Below, one piece after another: positions 8,027 to 17,533 of a stretch of DNA of 64,000 nucleotides. The stretch's first letter is position 1. Every line of letters begins with the position of its first letter. The position numbers were made by a program, and so were the translations under genes. The DNA comes from Qipengyuania sphaerica (GTDB taxonomy: Bacteria; Pseudomonadota; Alphaproteobacteria; Sphingomonadales; Sphingomonadaceae), in NCBI RefSeq assembly GCF_019711595.1, contig NZ_JAIGNR010000002.1, positions 186,001-250,000 on the forward strand, written 5' to 3'. The notes under the pieces were generated by a model that searched no databases, was not told the origin of the DNA, and saw nothing but the letters and a program-made list of their open reading frames with translations.

Positions 8027-9573
8027 TTGACCTGCCTCTCACGCCCTTCCCAGTAAGGCGCGCGCAAATCCTTGCGCAGGATCTTGCCGCTGGCATTGCG
8101 CGGCATGACATCGATCACATCGATGCTTTTTGGGACCTTGAAGCCGGCGAGCCGCTCCTTCGTCCATTCGATCACCGAGGCCGTATCGACCTCCATTCCC
8201 GGCTTGGCCACGATACAGGCCTTCACCGCTTCGCCCCATGTTTCATCGGGTACGCCGATCACGGCCACCTCGCCAACGCAGGGGTGGCCATAGATCGCGC
8301 TTTCGACCTGCGCGGGATACACGTTTTCGCCGCCCGAGATGATCATGTCCTTCATCCGGTCCTGGATGTAGACGTAGCCATCCTCGTCCATATAGGCGGC
8401 ATCACCGGTGTGCATCCAGCCGTCCTTCAGCGAGCTTTCGGTCGCATCGGGCAGGTTCCAGTAGCTGTCCATGTTCGATGGACTCTTGCAAATGAGTTCG
8501 CCCACCTCGCCGCGCGGCAATTCTCCGCCATCTTCGCCCACGACCTTCAGTTCAACTCCCGGCACGGCCTTGCCCGCCGATTTCATTCGTTGGTTGCCTT
8601 CGAGGTCATGATCCTCGGGCGGCAGCGCAGCGATGGTCCCGGTGGTTTCGGTCATCCCGTAACACTGGAGGAAACCTGCATCGGGAATGGCCTTGACCGC
8701 CTCGCGCAGGAGGTCGAGCGGAATGGGCGCGGCGCCGTAGAGCACGTATTTGATAGCCGACATATCGGTCGTCTTGGCGCGCGGATGCTGGACCACCATC
8801 TGAAGGGCGGCAGGCACGATAAACAGGCGCGTGATGCCCTGCTCGAACCCGTCGAGCACGCCGTCGGGAGTGAATTCCTCCTGCACGATGGCTCGGATAC
8901 CGCTGCCCATCGCCATGATGCCGAGGCCTGTGCCTCCGATATGCGCGCAGGGCATGCAGACCAGGATCGCCTCGTCCTCGTCGAAATGCGACCAGGGCTG
9001 GCCCTCTTCCTGGCTCGGCACGCGGAGCGAGAAGAGATTGCGGTTGGTCAGCACCGCGCCCTTTGGATTCCCGGTCGTACCGGAAGTATAAAGCTGGAGG
9101 ACAGCGTTGTCGGGTCCGGCAGGTTCGAAATCATCGTCGGAGGCCGCCTCGATTGCCGAAAGCGCATCGGGCGTGGAGACCACCTCGGGCGGGCTTTCCA
9201 TCTGCCCGCAGGCCTTGTCCGCCAGCTCCTCGAATCCCTCTCCGAGGAACAGGAGGTTCGCTCCTGTATCGCCAAGGATATAGGCGATCTCGGGCGCGGC
9301 GAGCCGCCAGCCGATGGGCACCATTACCGCACCCAGTCGCGCAGCGGAGTAGAACAGTTCGAAGTAATGCCGCGCGTTCTTGCCGAGCCAGGCGACCCGG
9401 TCGCCCTTGGCGATACCGCGCGCCTTTAGCATATTGACGATCTTGCGGCTGCGGGTGTCGAACTCGCCGAAGCTGATTGCCTCGCCGTCCTGCTCCATCG
9501 CGATATTGTCGGGACGATCCTCGGCCCAATGACGGATGAACTGGTCGAAACTGAGCTTCGGCTCCTCGGACAT
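8023..9573 (-). CDS. Long-chain acyl-CoA ligase / AMP-forming synthetase
   Basis: The 516-residue ANL-superfamily enzyme activates a carboxylic acid as acyl-AMP and transfers it to CoA. Visible motifs are the P-loop YTSGTTGNPKGA (about residue 162), GMTETTG (A5), the hinge region DRMKDMIISGGENVYP (A8) and the catalytic lysine in NASGKILRK near the C-terminus. It resembles fatty-acid--CoA ligases of the FadD13/Acs-like group; chain-length preference is not readable. The DUF938 methyltransferase gene overlaps its 3' end, and a 56-base gap separates it from the neighbour upstream on the strand. Confidence 0.92.
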   Translation of the reverse strand: MSEEPKLSFDQFIRHWAEDRPDNIAMEQDGEAISFGEFDTRSRKIVNMLKARGIAKGDRVAWLGKNARHYFELFYSAARLGAVMVPIGWRLAAPEIAYILGDTGANLLFLGEGFEELADKACGQMESPPEVVSTPDALSAIEAASDDDFEPAGPDNAVLQLYTSGTTGNPKGAVLTNRNLFSLRVPSQEEGQPWSHFDEDEAILVCMPCAHIGGTGLGIMAMGSGIRAIVQEEFTPDGVLDGFEQGITRLFIVPAALQMVVQHPRAKTTDMSAIKYVLYGAAPIPLDLLREAVKAIPDAGFLQCYGMTETTGTIAALPPEDHDLEGNQRMKSAGKAVPGVELKVVGEDGGELPRGEVGELICKSPSNMDSYWNLPDATESSLKDGWMHTGDAAYMDEDGYVYIQDRMKDMIISGGENVYPAQVESAIYGHPCVGEVAVIGVPDETWGEAVKACIVAKPGMEVDTASVIEWTKERLAGFKVPKSIDVIDVMPRNASGKILRKDLRAPYWEGRERQVN

Positions 9574-9629
9574 GCGGCTCTCCTCTCTCGGAAGCCATCA
9601 TGCCATGCGGGCGGCTTAGCGCAATGCCC

Positions 9630-10082
9630 CTATTGCCAGCGCCCGCTCGCCCGCGCGCGTCGTTCGCGAACGACAAGCCAAACGAAGAGGCCGAGCGGAC
9701 CGGCGAGGAAAGTGGCCAGCAAGACCGGGGCCTGCACGAAACGCGAGAACCCCTTCGCGTCGGCATCGCGCGCTATCCACAATCCCACGAAGAGGTCGAA
9801 GGCGAGATAGTGGATCCATCCGACCGTCACCCCGCCGTCGCTCGCAAAGATGCTACGCACGCCCTCGATCGAGCCGAAGTCCATGCCCGCCTCGCCGCCG
9901 CCGACCGGGTCGAGCGTCCCGGTAAGGATGCCGACGAGGCCGAGCGCATAGGCGAGGCACAGCAGGCCGATGCCGAGGTAGAGGATCGCCGCCATCAGCG
10001 CCGGCCAGCGCGGAAGGAGGATGAGCGCTGCCCACATTACCAAAGCGAGAAGATTGGCCACGCCAAATGCCGTTTCCCACAT
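9630..10082 (-). CDS. ABA4-like family membrane protein
   Basis: The 150-residue protein has four hydrophobic helices and the ABA4/DUF4281 family pattern, including VGWIHYLAFDLFVGLWIARD and LAGPLGLFVWLVVRE. Plant ABA4 is needed for neoxanthin synthesis; bacterial members are uncharacterised but are common in carotenoid-rich sphingomonads. The gene ends the minus-strand run dgt - NAD(P)-binding protein - ABA4-like with an 11-base gap, suggesting cotranscription. A role in carotenoid or membrane chemistry is inference from the family name only. Confidence 0.82.
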   Translation of the reverse strand: MWETAFGVANLLALVMWAALILLPRWPALMAAILYLGIGLLCLAYALGLVGILTGTLDPVGGGEAGMDFGSIEGVRSIFASDGGVTVGWIHYLAFDLFVGLWIARDADAKGFSRFVQAPVLLATFLAGPLGLFVWLVVRERRARASGRWQ

Positions 10083-10093
10083 AGTGGCGCTCC

Positions 10094-10789
10094 TCAGCTT
10101 TCGACCAGTGCGGGCAGCGAATTGGCCGCGCGCATGATCGCGTCGTTGTCATGGACGAAGCGGCCGCGCGCCGCGCGTTTCGCCAGTGCGATCGCACCGC
10201 GCGCCACGATTTCCGCCTTGATGCCGCGATACTGGCGGTACTTCCCGTGCATGAAGAGATTGGCGAGTGGCGAAGCGATGATGCCGAGCCGTTCGGCGGT
10301 CCGCCGGTCGTTCTCGCGATTGCCCACGAGCAAGCCTGGGCGCAGGATGTCGAGCCGGTTGAAACGCAGGCGGGTCAGTTCGCGCTCGGTCTCGCCCTTC
10401 ACACGCAGGTAGAAGTTTTTCGACAAGGCATCCGCGCCAACCGAACTGACGGCGACGAAGCGATCGACGCCATTTCCGAGCGCGGCCTTGGCCGTAGCAA
10501 GCACAAGGTCGTGGTCGACCGCGCGGAATGCTGCCTCGTCCTGACCGGATTTCTTCCATGTCGTGCCGAGCGCGCAGATCACCGCCTTGGGTCGTAGCGC
10601 CTCAAAGACCTCTCCCCACTTGTCCGGATCGGCGACGAAATACTCGATCCTCAGCCCCCTCGGGATCTGCGCCTCGCGCCGCCCGATCGCCTGCAGGCGT
10701 ACATCCTCGCGCCCGATGCATTCTTCCATGATCCTGCCGCCGATAAGGCCCGTCGCGCCGACGAGGCATATTCGCAATGCCTCAGACAT
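10094..10789 (-). CDS. NAD(P)H-binding atypical SDR (HTATIP2/NmrA-like)
   Basis: The 231-residue Rossmann protein has the dinucleotide motif GATGLIGG (residues 11-18), the segment VAVSSVGAD and a Tyr-x3-Lys pair in YLRVKGE. It resembles the atypical SDRs grouped with TIP30/HTATIP2 and often annotated NAD-dependent epimerase/dehydratase. Substrate unknown. Its start overlaps the dgt stop by 8 bases, so the two genes are translationally coupled. Confidence 0.85.
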   Translation of the reverse strand: MSEALRICLVGATGLIGGRIMEECIGREDVRLQAIGRREAQIPRGLRIEYFVADPDKWGEVFEALRPKAVICALGTTWKKSGQDEAAFRAVDHDLVLATAKAALGNGVDRFVAVSSVGADALSKNFYLRVKGETERELTRLRFNRLDILRPGLLVGNRENDRRTAERLGIIASPLANLFMHGKYRQYRGIKAEIVARGAIALAKRAARGRFVHDNDAIMRAANSLPALVES

Positions 10790-11942
10790 TGGACAGGCCC
10801 TCTGGCGCGCGGCCGTAGATTTTGCGGCATTGCTGGATGGCGAAGCGATCGGTCATCCCGGCTATGAAATCCGCGATGTGACGGCTCTTGTCGGGCTCGC
10901 CTGGAGGCAAGCGCTCTACCCAGTCGTCGGGCATGGCCGTCGGGTCCTGTTGGTAGGCGACGAACAGGCGGGCAATCACGTCGCGCGCCTTCTCTGCAGT
11001 GCCGATCTGCTCCGGATGGTAGTAGAGCCGCTGGTACATGAATTTCTTGAGCCGTCGTTCCTCGGTGGCGAAATCGTTCGAGAACCCCGCCAGACGCTTG
11101 CCCGCCCCGCGGACCTGTTCGATGCTGTCCATGCCCGCGACATTGGCGCGCGTGTGCTCGATCACATCATTGACCATCAGCCCGATCTGGCTTCGCACCA
11201 GCTCGCGCAGCTGGATATCGCGCGGGGCATTGGGAAAGCGCTGTTCGACCCGGCGGAACTGGTCGGCGAGGAAATCGAGCTCCATCAGGTCGTCGAGGTC
11301 GAGGAAACCTGCCCGCAGCCCGTCGTCGATATCGTGATTATCGTACGCGATGTCGTCGGCCACGGCCGCCACCTGCGCTTCGAGCGAGGGCCAGTCGCCC
11401 AGCTCCAGCGGGAAAGCCTGGTCGATATCCGCCAGCGCCCAGTTAGCAGCACCGACCGGACCATTGTGCTTGGCCAGCCCCTCCAGCGTTTCCCATGTCA
11501 GGTTGAGGCCGATATGATCGGGATAAGGGCTTTCCAGGCGCGCCAGCGTGCGGATGCCCTGCGCATTGTGGTCATAGCCACCTGCATGACCCATCGCCTC
11601 TTCGAGCGCCTTTTCACCGGCATGGCCGAAGGGCGGGTGGCCGATATCGTGGCCGAGACACAGCGCTTCCGTCAGGTCCTCGTCCAGCCCCAGTTCGCGC
11701 GCAAGGACGCGGCCGATCTGCGCAACTTCGATGCTGTGGGTCAGGCGGGTCCGGTAATGGTCGCCGTCTGGCGAGATGAACACCTGCGTCTTGGAGCGCA
11801 GGCGGCGGAATGAGATCGAGTGGATGATCCGGTCGCGGTCGCGCTGGAATTCGCTTCGTGGCCCACGCGCGCCCTCGCGGTTTTCGGCGAATTCGCGTCC
11901 GCGCGAGCTTGCGGGATCGGCAGCGTAAGGGGCTCTTTCCAT
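10782..11942 (-). CDS. dgt: Deoxyguanosinetriphosphate triphosphohydrolase-like protein (HD domain)
   Basis: The 386-residue HD-domain protein is of the dGTPase-like type that hydrolyses dNTPs to nucleoside and tripolyphosphate. The metal-binding His and HD residues are in RTRLTHSIEVAQIGR and CLGHDIGHPPFGHAGE, with a further Asp in ADDIAYDNHDIDD. Length and motifs match the proteobacterial short Dgt family rather than E. coli Dgt. A terminator belonging to the upstream subtilase separates the two transcripts. Confidence 0.93.
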   Translation of the reverse strand: MERAPYAADPASSRGREFAENREGARGPRSEFQRDRDRIIHSISFRRLRSKTQVFISPDGDHYRTRLTHSIEVAQIGRVLARELGLDEDLTEALCLGHDIGHPPFGHAGEKALEEAMGHAGGYDHNAQGIRTLARLESPYPDHIGLNLTWETLEGLAKHNGPVGAANWALADIDQAFPLELGDWPSLEAQVAAVADDIAYDNHDIDDGLRAGFLDLDDLMELDFLADQFRRVEQRFPNAPRDIQLRELVRSQIGLMVNDVIEHTRANVAGMDSIEQVRGAGKRLAGFSNDFATEERRLKKFMYQRLYYHPEQIGTAEKARDVIARLFVAYQQDPTAMPDDWVERLPPGEPDKSRHIADFIAGMTDRFAIQQCRKIYGRAPEGLSNV

Positions 11943-12045
11943 GGAGCGGTGAGGCTTAGGTCAGCGGCGAGGACGCGACAACGTGAACGAAAAGCGAACC
12001 TTGCGGCTTTTCGGCAGGAAGGTGCAAGGAGCGGGCAAAAGAAGA

Positions 12046-12072
12046 GGCCGCGTGCCATTACGACACGCGGCC
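12046..12072 (-). terminator. Terminator-like hairpin after the subtilase gene
   Basis: On the minus strand GGCCGCGTG and its complement (12064-12072 with 12046-12054) form a perfect 9-bp stem around a 9-base loop, followed by CTCTTCTTTT. It lies 26 bases past the subtilase stop codon, in the 155-base gap before dgt. Confidence 0.75.
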
Positions 12073-12097
12073 CTTCACAGGTGCGACCTCAACCGGA

Positions 12098-13237
<1,140 letters not shown>

Positions 13238-13360
13238 TGGTGCAAGTCCCTTCCCAAAAGGATTGAGGAGGCGGAGAATGCACCAGAGAATGGTGGAGGC
13301 AATATCGCTTTGGTTAATTTTCACCGAAAGCCGGCGTACTGTTGCGGCGATGTCGCATAT

Positions 13361-13375
13361 TTACAATTTTTGTAA
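13361..13375. promoter_or_regulatory. AT-rich perfect dyad upstream of the subtilase
   Basis: TTACAA (13361-13366), three bases, TTGTAA (13370-13375) form a perfect 6-bp inverted repeat in an unusually AT-rich patch of the 140-base gap between the racemase stop and the subtilase start. It could be an operator or core promoter element for the subtilase, or a weak terminator of the racemase gene. No known regulator box was recognised. Confidence 0.35.
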
Positions 13376-13377
13376 TT

Positions 13378-14067
13378 TTATTCCAATATCCAGTCGGTTG
13401 CCGCGCGGCAGTGGATGTCGGTGGAATCGAAGACCGGCAGGACGTTGGCATCGGTGTCGACGACCAATTCGAGTTCGGTGCAGGCCAACACGATGGCGTC
13501 CGCACCTTCCTTCTCCTTCATCGTGATGACCGTCTTCAATGCGCGTTCGGCATCGCGGGTGACGCGGCCGAGCATCAGCTCCTTGTAGATGATCCCGTCG
13601 ACCAGTTCGACATCGTTAGGATCGGGCGGAAGCAGGTCGACGCCGTGCGAGACCAGCCGCTGGCGATAGAAGCTTTCGGTCATCACAAAGCGCGTGCCGA
13701 GCAGTGCGGCGCTTTCGCATTTCGCCTCGGCCATCTCCTTGCCCACCGCATCGGCGATGTGGAGGACGGGTATCGAAATGCCCTCCGCCACGCGGTCATA
13801 GACCTTGTGCATGGTGTTGGCGGCAATCACGAGGCCTTCGGCGCCGGCGGTTTCCAGCTTGCGCGCGCTTTCGACGAGGACAGTGGCGATCGTGTCCCAA
13901 TCATCGTCCTGCTTGGCGCTGGCAATGCGCGAATAGTCGATCGAATCGATGACCATCGGCGCGCTTGCCATGGGCTGGGCGCGTTTCTGGACCATCTTGT
14001 TGATGCGTTCGTAATAGGCGCGGGTGGAAATCCAGCTCATCCCGCCGATGAGACCCAGTGTTCGCAA
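13378..14067 (-). CDS. Aspartate/glutamate racemase-family protein (YgeA-like)
   Basis: The 229-residue protein aligns without gaps over its first 90 residues to E. coli YgeA (recalled sequence), starting RTLGLIGGMSW. It uses TTG at 14067 with GGGAAGG upstream. The second catalytic cysteine is present in VLACTELE (Cys196), but the first catalytic position is Ala83 in IAANTMH, where two-cysteine racemases have Cys and YgeA is reported to have Thr. The fold is therefore clear, while a normal two-base racemase mechanism is doubtful. It stands between the subtilase and a hydrolase gene, 52 bases downstream of the latter. Confidence 0.85.
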   Translation of the reverse strand: MRTLGLIGGMSWISTRAYYERINKMVQKRAQPMASAPMVIDSIDYSRIASAKQDDDWDTIATVLVESARKLETAGAEGLVIAANTMHKVYDRVAEGISIPVLHIADAVGKEMAEAKCESAALLGTRFVMTESFYRQRLVSHGVDLLPPDPNDVELVDGIIYKELMLGRVTRDAERALKTVITMKEKEGADAIVLACTELELVVDTDANVLPVFDSTDIHCRAATDWILE

Positions 14068-14119
14068 GACAGACCTTCCCTTGGAGTGGTTTATGCCGCC
14101 CCTGTGCGGCCCCTCATGT

Positions 14120-15121
14120 TCAAGGGGTTAGAACGGGCCGGGCTGCCGGCGGTTCCTCGGTTGGAAGTTCCGGCAGCATCAGCGCCTCGGAGAGCCAGAT
14201 CTTGAGGTCGGTCGCGCTGCGCTCGGCTGCTTCCTCCATCGGGATGTGGCCGATCCCGTCATAGGCGACGAGCGTGGAATTGCGCAGGTGTTTGTCATAC
14301 CACAGCGCCGCTTCGTAGGGGATGAGCGCATCCTCCTTGCCCCAGATGATAAGCGTCGGGACCTGAACGCGTTCGATTTCCTTCGCGTCATAGGCGACGC
14401 GCGGGGTGGAGAACCGCTTGCGGGTCGCGCTGCGATTGCCCGGATAGCGGGCGAGTTCCCAGTAACGGTCGATCGCCTCGTCGGTCACGACATCCTGATT
14501 GGATACGCTTTGAGACAAGCTCTTGGCGACGAGGCTGCGCGGCAGCAACTGGCTGAGGATGTCGCCCACCACCGGCATTCCGGCGAGCGTGAAGGCAAGA
14601 TTGCCCCCGCCCTCTCGCTTGACCGGCGCACCGCTCGCATCGACCAGCACCAGCGCATCGAGCTTCCACGGTCTGGCGATCGCATAGGCCATGGCGATCC
14701 CGCCGCCCATCGAGTTGCCCGCGAGGGTAAAGGTCTCGACTCCCAGCTTTTCGGTTACGGCATCAATGTCCTCGCCGAAGCCTTCGGCAGAATAGTCGCC
14801 ATCGGTTGCGGGTCCGGTGAGGCCATGGCCGCGCTGGTCGAAGCGGATGACGCGGTAATCCTCTTTCAGGCTTTCGGCCCATTTCTGCCAGGTGTGCAGG
14901 TCGGCATTCGAGCCGTGGAGGAGGACGATTACCGGCGCATCGCGCGGGCCTTCATCGCGGAGGTGGATCGCGCGGCCCTCGCCGATGTCGATGAACTGCG
15001 AGGGCTCGCCCGCATATTTCGCGCGCATCTCGGCCGGGTCGGTATCGGGTACACGCATGGCGAAGAAGGCGATGACCAGCACCGCCAGCAGTACCAGCAA
15101 TCCGCGCCAGATCCATTTCAT
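14120..15121 (-). CDS. Membrane-anchored alpha/beta hydrolase
   Basis: The 333-residue protein opens with a single N-terminal hydrophobic helix (WIWRGLLVLLAVLVIAFFA) that anchors or exports it. The hydrolase core follows: oxyanion-hole segment LLHGSNADLHTW, nucleophile elbow GNSMGG, Asp in WGKEDALIPY and His in IGHIPMEE. These are a complete Ser-Asp-His triad of the epoxide-hydrolase/esterase-like group; the substrate is unknown. The last 20 residues are Pro/Glu-rich. A dispersed short repeat lies just upstream of the start. Confidence 0.9.
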   Translation of the reverse strand: MKWIWRGLLVLLAVLVIAFFAMRVPDTDPAEMRAKYAGEPSQFIDIGEGRAIHLRDEGPRDAPVIVLLHGSNADLHTWQKWAESLKEDYRVIRFDQRGHGLTGPATDGDYSAEGFGEDIDAVTEKLGVETFTLAGNSMGGGIAMAYAIARPWKLDALVLVDASGAPVKREGGGNLAFTLAGMPVVGDILSQLLPRSLVAKSLSQSVSNQDVVTDEAIDRYWELARYPGNRSATRKRFSTPRVAYDAKEIERVQVPTLIIWGKEDALIPYEAALWYDKHLRNSTLVAYDGIGHIPMEEAAERSATDLKIWLSEALMLPELPTEEPPAARPVLTP

Positions 15122-15147
15122 GCCTCGTCTCCCAAACTGTGCGTCCT

Positions 15148-15180
15148 ACAGGATGAAACGGATGGAACACGGTCCTGAGA
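15148..15180. repeat. Short interspersed repeat, copy 1
   Basis: The 33-base stretch starting ACAGGATG and ending CGGTCCTGAGA is about 85 percent identical to 27190-27223. Each copy contains two GGATGGAAC-like units in tandem and lies 25-30 bases upstream of the start of a minus-strand gene. It occupies the otherwise empty 171-base gap before the hydrolase gene. Confidence 0.6.
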
Positions 15181-15292
15181 GGAACAGTCCGCAGCCTGTC
15201 CGACCGCGGCAAACTGCCGGAATTGCGCGCTTTCGTGGTGATCGTGAACCGTCATGGCCCCGGCCTAGCAAATCCCCGCCGATGTAGGAAAG

Positions 15293-16291
15293 TCAGCTTT
15301 GCGGCATACCCGCAATCCATTTGCGGATCGCTTCGGTGCCCTCCTCGTCCACGGTTGCCTTGCCGAGTTCGGGCATGGCCACGCCGGGGTCGTTGCTGAG
15401 CATCCGGTGAAGCAGGATCGATTCGCCCGGCTTGCCCGGTACCACGTCGAAGAGATGCGTCCCCGCCCCGCGCCCTGCCGCGACAGGCCGCTTCATGATC
15501 CCCAGGGCTTTTGGATCGTCCTGCTCCCAGCGCAGGTCCAACCCGCTGTTCGAGGCAGTTGCACCTGGCCGGTGGCAATGCGCGCAATTGACGTCGAGAT
15601 AGGCGCGCGCGGCGGCTTCCGGAGTAGCAGAGGCACGGTCCTCCCATACGGGCATGAGATCGGCATGAGCGGGAAGCGAACCGAGATTGGCCTCAAGCCA
15701 CTCGGAGGAAAGGTTGCGTGCCTTGGGCCCGATCGGCGTCACTGCGCCATCGAGCCCGTGGCATTCCTTGCACTGATTCTTGTTCGGCACGCGGTAGCTG
15801 ATCGCCTCGCCCTTTGGCGTGGTCAGGTCGATACGCGCGCCTGCGACAGCGAGACGGGCATCCCACTGTTCGTCATCCCAAAGATAAGGGAGCGCCAACC
15901 AGCCGTCGGCGCGATGCAGCAACACACGGGTCTCTATAAGCCGCCGGTCATCGCCCTCGCCAAAGGCAAAGGTTTTTATAAGCGCACTCCCAACAGGGAA
16001 TTGCAGCAGACCATCTTGCCCGAGGCTAATCTTCTCGCCCTCAGGAAGGTAAACAAAGCGCAGCTTGTCGGCCCCGTCCGAATAAAGCGGCGTATTGAGC
16101 CGATAGGGTACGACGCGCTGGTCTGGCACCTGGGCTGCCGGGTCGATAAAAAAGCCAAACTCCCTCAAACTGCGAGGAAGCTTTTGGCTGTTAATCACTT
16201 CGTCCCGGTCAATCGGCGGCACAGCCTGTCCGGTCGCCGCTACCGTCAACGAGAGTGCCGCGAGGCCAAGGAGAGCACTTCCAAGTTTCAT
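15293..16291 (-). CDS. SO2930-family diheme c-type cytochrome (TIGR03806-like)
   Basis: The 332-residue exported protein has an N-terminal signal sequence (cleavage near ATGQA) and two CxxCH heme sites, CKECH at 174-178 and CAHCH at 236-240. The long, heme-free N-terminal half with PYRLNTPLYSDGADKLRF is characteristic of this family rather than of ordinary diheme cytochromes. The start overlaps the beta-helix protein stop (ATGA). Members of the two families are known as a recurrent gene pair of unknown function. It probably passes electrons in the periplasm; the partner is unknown. Confidence 0.88.
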   Translation of the reverse strand: MKLGSALLGLAALSLTVAATGQAVPPIDRDEVINSQKLPRSLREFGFFIDPAAQVPDQRVVPYRLNTPLYSDGADKLRFVYLPEGEKISLGQDGLLQFPVGSALIKTFAFGEGDDRRLIETRVLLHRADGWLALPYLWDDEQWDARLAVAGARIDLTTPKGEAISYRVPNKNQCKECHGLDGAVTPIGPKARNLSSEWLEANLGSLPAHADLMPVWEDRASATPEAAARAYLDVNCAHCHRPGATASNSGLDLRWEQDDPKALGIMKRPVAAGRGAGTHLFDVVPGKPGESILLHRMLSNDPGVAMPELGKATVDEEGTEAIRKWIAGMPQS

Positions 16292-17475
16292 CCCAGCCGG
16301 TCGTCCAGCTCTGCCGGTGCGCCAATTCCCGAATCGTCGAATTCACCCTCTGGCGCAGGCGCAGCGAGCGGTCCGGGCCGCGCTGCGCCAAGTCCCACGC
16401 CTGCCTCGGTCAGGTTGAGCGTCCAGCCGGGCGTCTCGCCCGCAACATAGAGGCTCCCCAGCCCGTCCCACATGATAGGCGGAAGCGCCCCTCCGAAGGC
16501 CGCGAGCAGCATCTCCGCCCCGTCAAGCTGCGGGTCATAGCCGCCGCCATCGAAGGCGTTCGCGCCCACCACGATATTGCGCGCGAGCGGGTTGTAGCGC
16601 TCGTCCTCGAAGGGCTGGACATAGGCAATCACCATCACAGGCGCGGTCGGGTTGCCCGAGAGCATATTGCCTTCGATCAGCACGTCCTCATTCGCCATCA
16701 CCATGATGCCCGTCCCGCGCCGCACGCCCGCGACGATATTGCCCGGAGGCGCGAAATTGGGCGTATCGTTTGCCACAACGAGGTTGTTGCGTACGATAAC
16801 ATTGCCCCCGCCCATCACGGGCAGGTTGGGCAGGTCGAACACGAGGATGCCGCCCGTGTTGCGCGTGGCAATATTGTGCTCGACCAGCGCGTTGCGGCTG
16901 TTCTCGATCTCGATCCCCGCGACATTGGCTTCGGCAATCGAATTGCGCACCGTGATGCGGTTGGACTGGCCGACATAGATGCCTGCGTCCGAGGCCCCCG
17001 TTACCTTGACCCCGTCGATCAGTACGCCGGTGCTTTCGACCGGATAGACGGCATAGGCGCCATTTTCGGGATGCGGTCCGCGCGTCCAGGTGACGCGGAT
17101 GCGGTGGTAGACGATATTGTCCGCGCCCTTTGACTTGATCCCGTCGCCCTTGGGGTTCTCGACCGCGAAATCGCGCAGGGTGACATTGTCTGATGTGACG
17201 AGCAGTCCCTCGCCCGCGCCTTGCTGCGTGGTGAAATCGAGCACCGTCCCATCCATCCCTGCACCGCGCAGCGTAACATCGTCGACATCGAGGCTAAGCC
17301 CGTCGGTGATGGTGTAGCGCCCTGCTGCGAGCACGATTTCGTCGCCCGGCTCGACAAGGATCAGCGCCTCCTGCAGCGCCTCCTGCGCGCCTTCGCCCGG
17401 CGCAATCTCGTGAATCTCGGCCAGAACCGGAGTGGCGCTGGCGAGCAGGACGGCGGAAATGGCAGTGCGGATCAT
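16288..17475 (-). CDS. Exported parallel beta-helix repeat protein (TIGR03805-like)
   Basis: Start ATG 17475 follows GGGAGAGA; the product has 395 residues with a signal peptide ending near SATPVLA. From about residue 60 it shows repeated short strands of the right-handed beta-helix type, for example VTLRDFAVENPKGDGIKSKG, ITVRNSIAEANVAGIEIENS and ALVEHNIATRNTGGILV. Such folds bind or cleave polysaccharides in many families, but no catalytic acid cluster could be identified here. The 4-base overlap with the diheme cytochrome gene supports joint function, and the TPR gene lies 58 bases upstream. Confidence 0.87.
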   Translation of the reverse strand: MIRTAISAVLLASATPVLAEIHEIAPGEGAQEALQEALILVEPGDEIVLAAGRYTITDGLSLDVDDVTLRGAGMDGTVLDFTTQQGAGEGLLVTSDNVTLRDFAVENPKGDGIKSKGADNIVYHRIRVTWTRGPHPENGAYAVYPVESTGVLIDGVKVTGASDAGIYVGQSNRITVRNSIAEANVAGIEIENSRNALVEHNIATRNTGGILVFDLPNLPVMGGGNVIVRNNLVVANDTPNFAPPGNIVAGVRRGTGIMVMANEDVLIEGNMLSGNPTAPVMVIAYVQPFEDERYNPLARNIVVGANAFDGGGYDPQLDGAEMLLAAFGGALPPIMWDGLGSLYVAGETPGWTLNLTEAGVGLGAARPGPLAAPAPEGEFDDSGIGAPAELDDRLG

Positions 17476-17533
17476 GAGTCTCTCCCTCTCGGACCGCATA
17501 GTGCCAAGAGGATGAACGAATGCAAGCTGCGGA

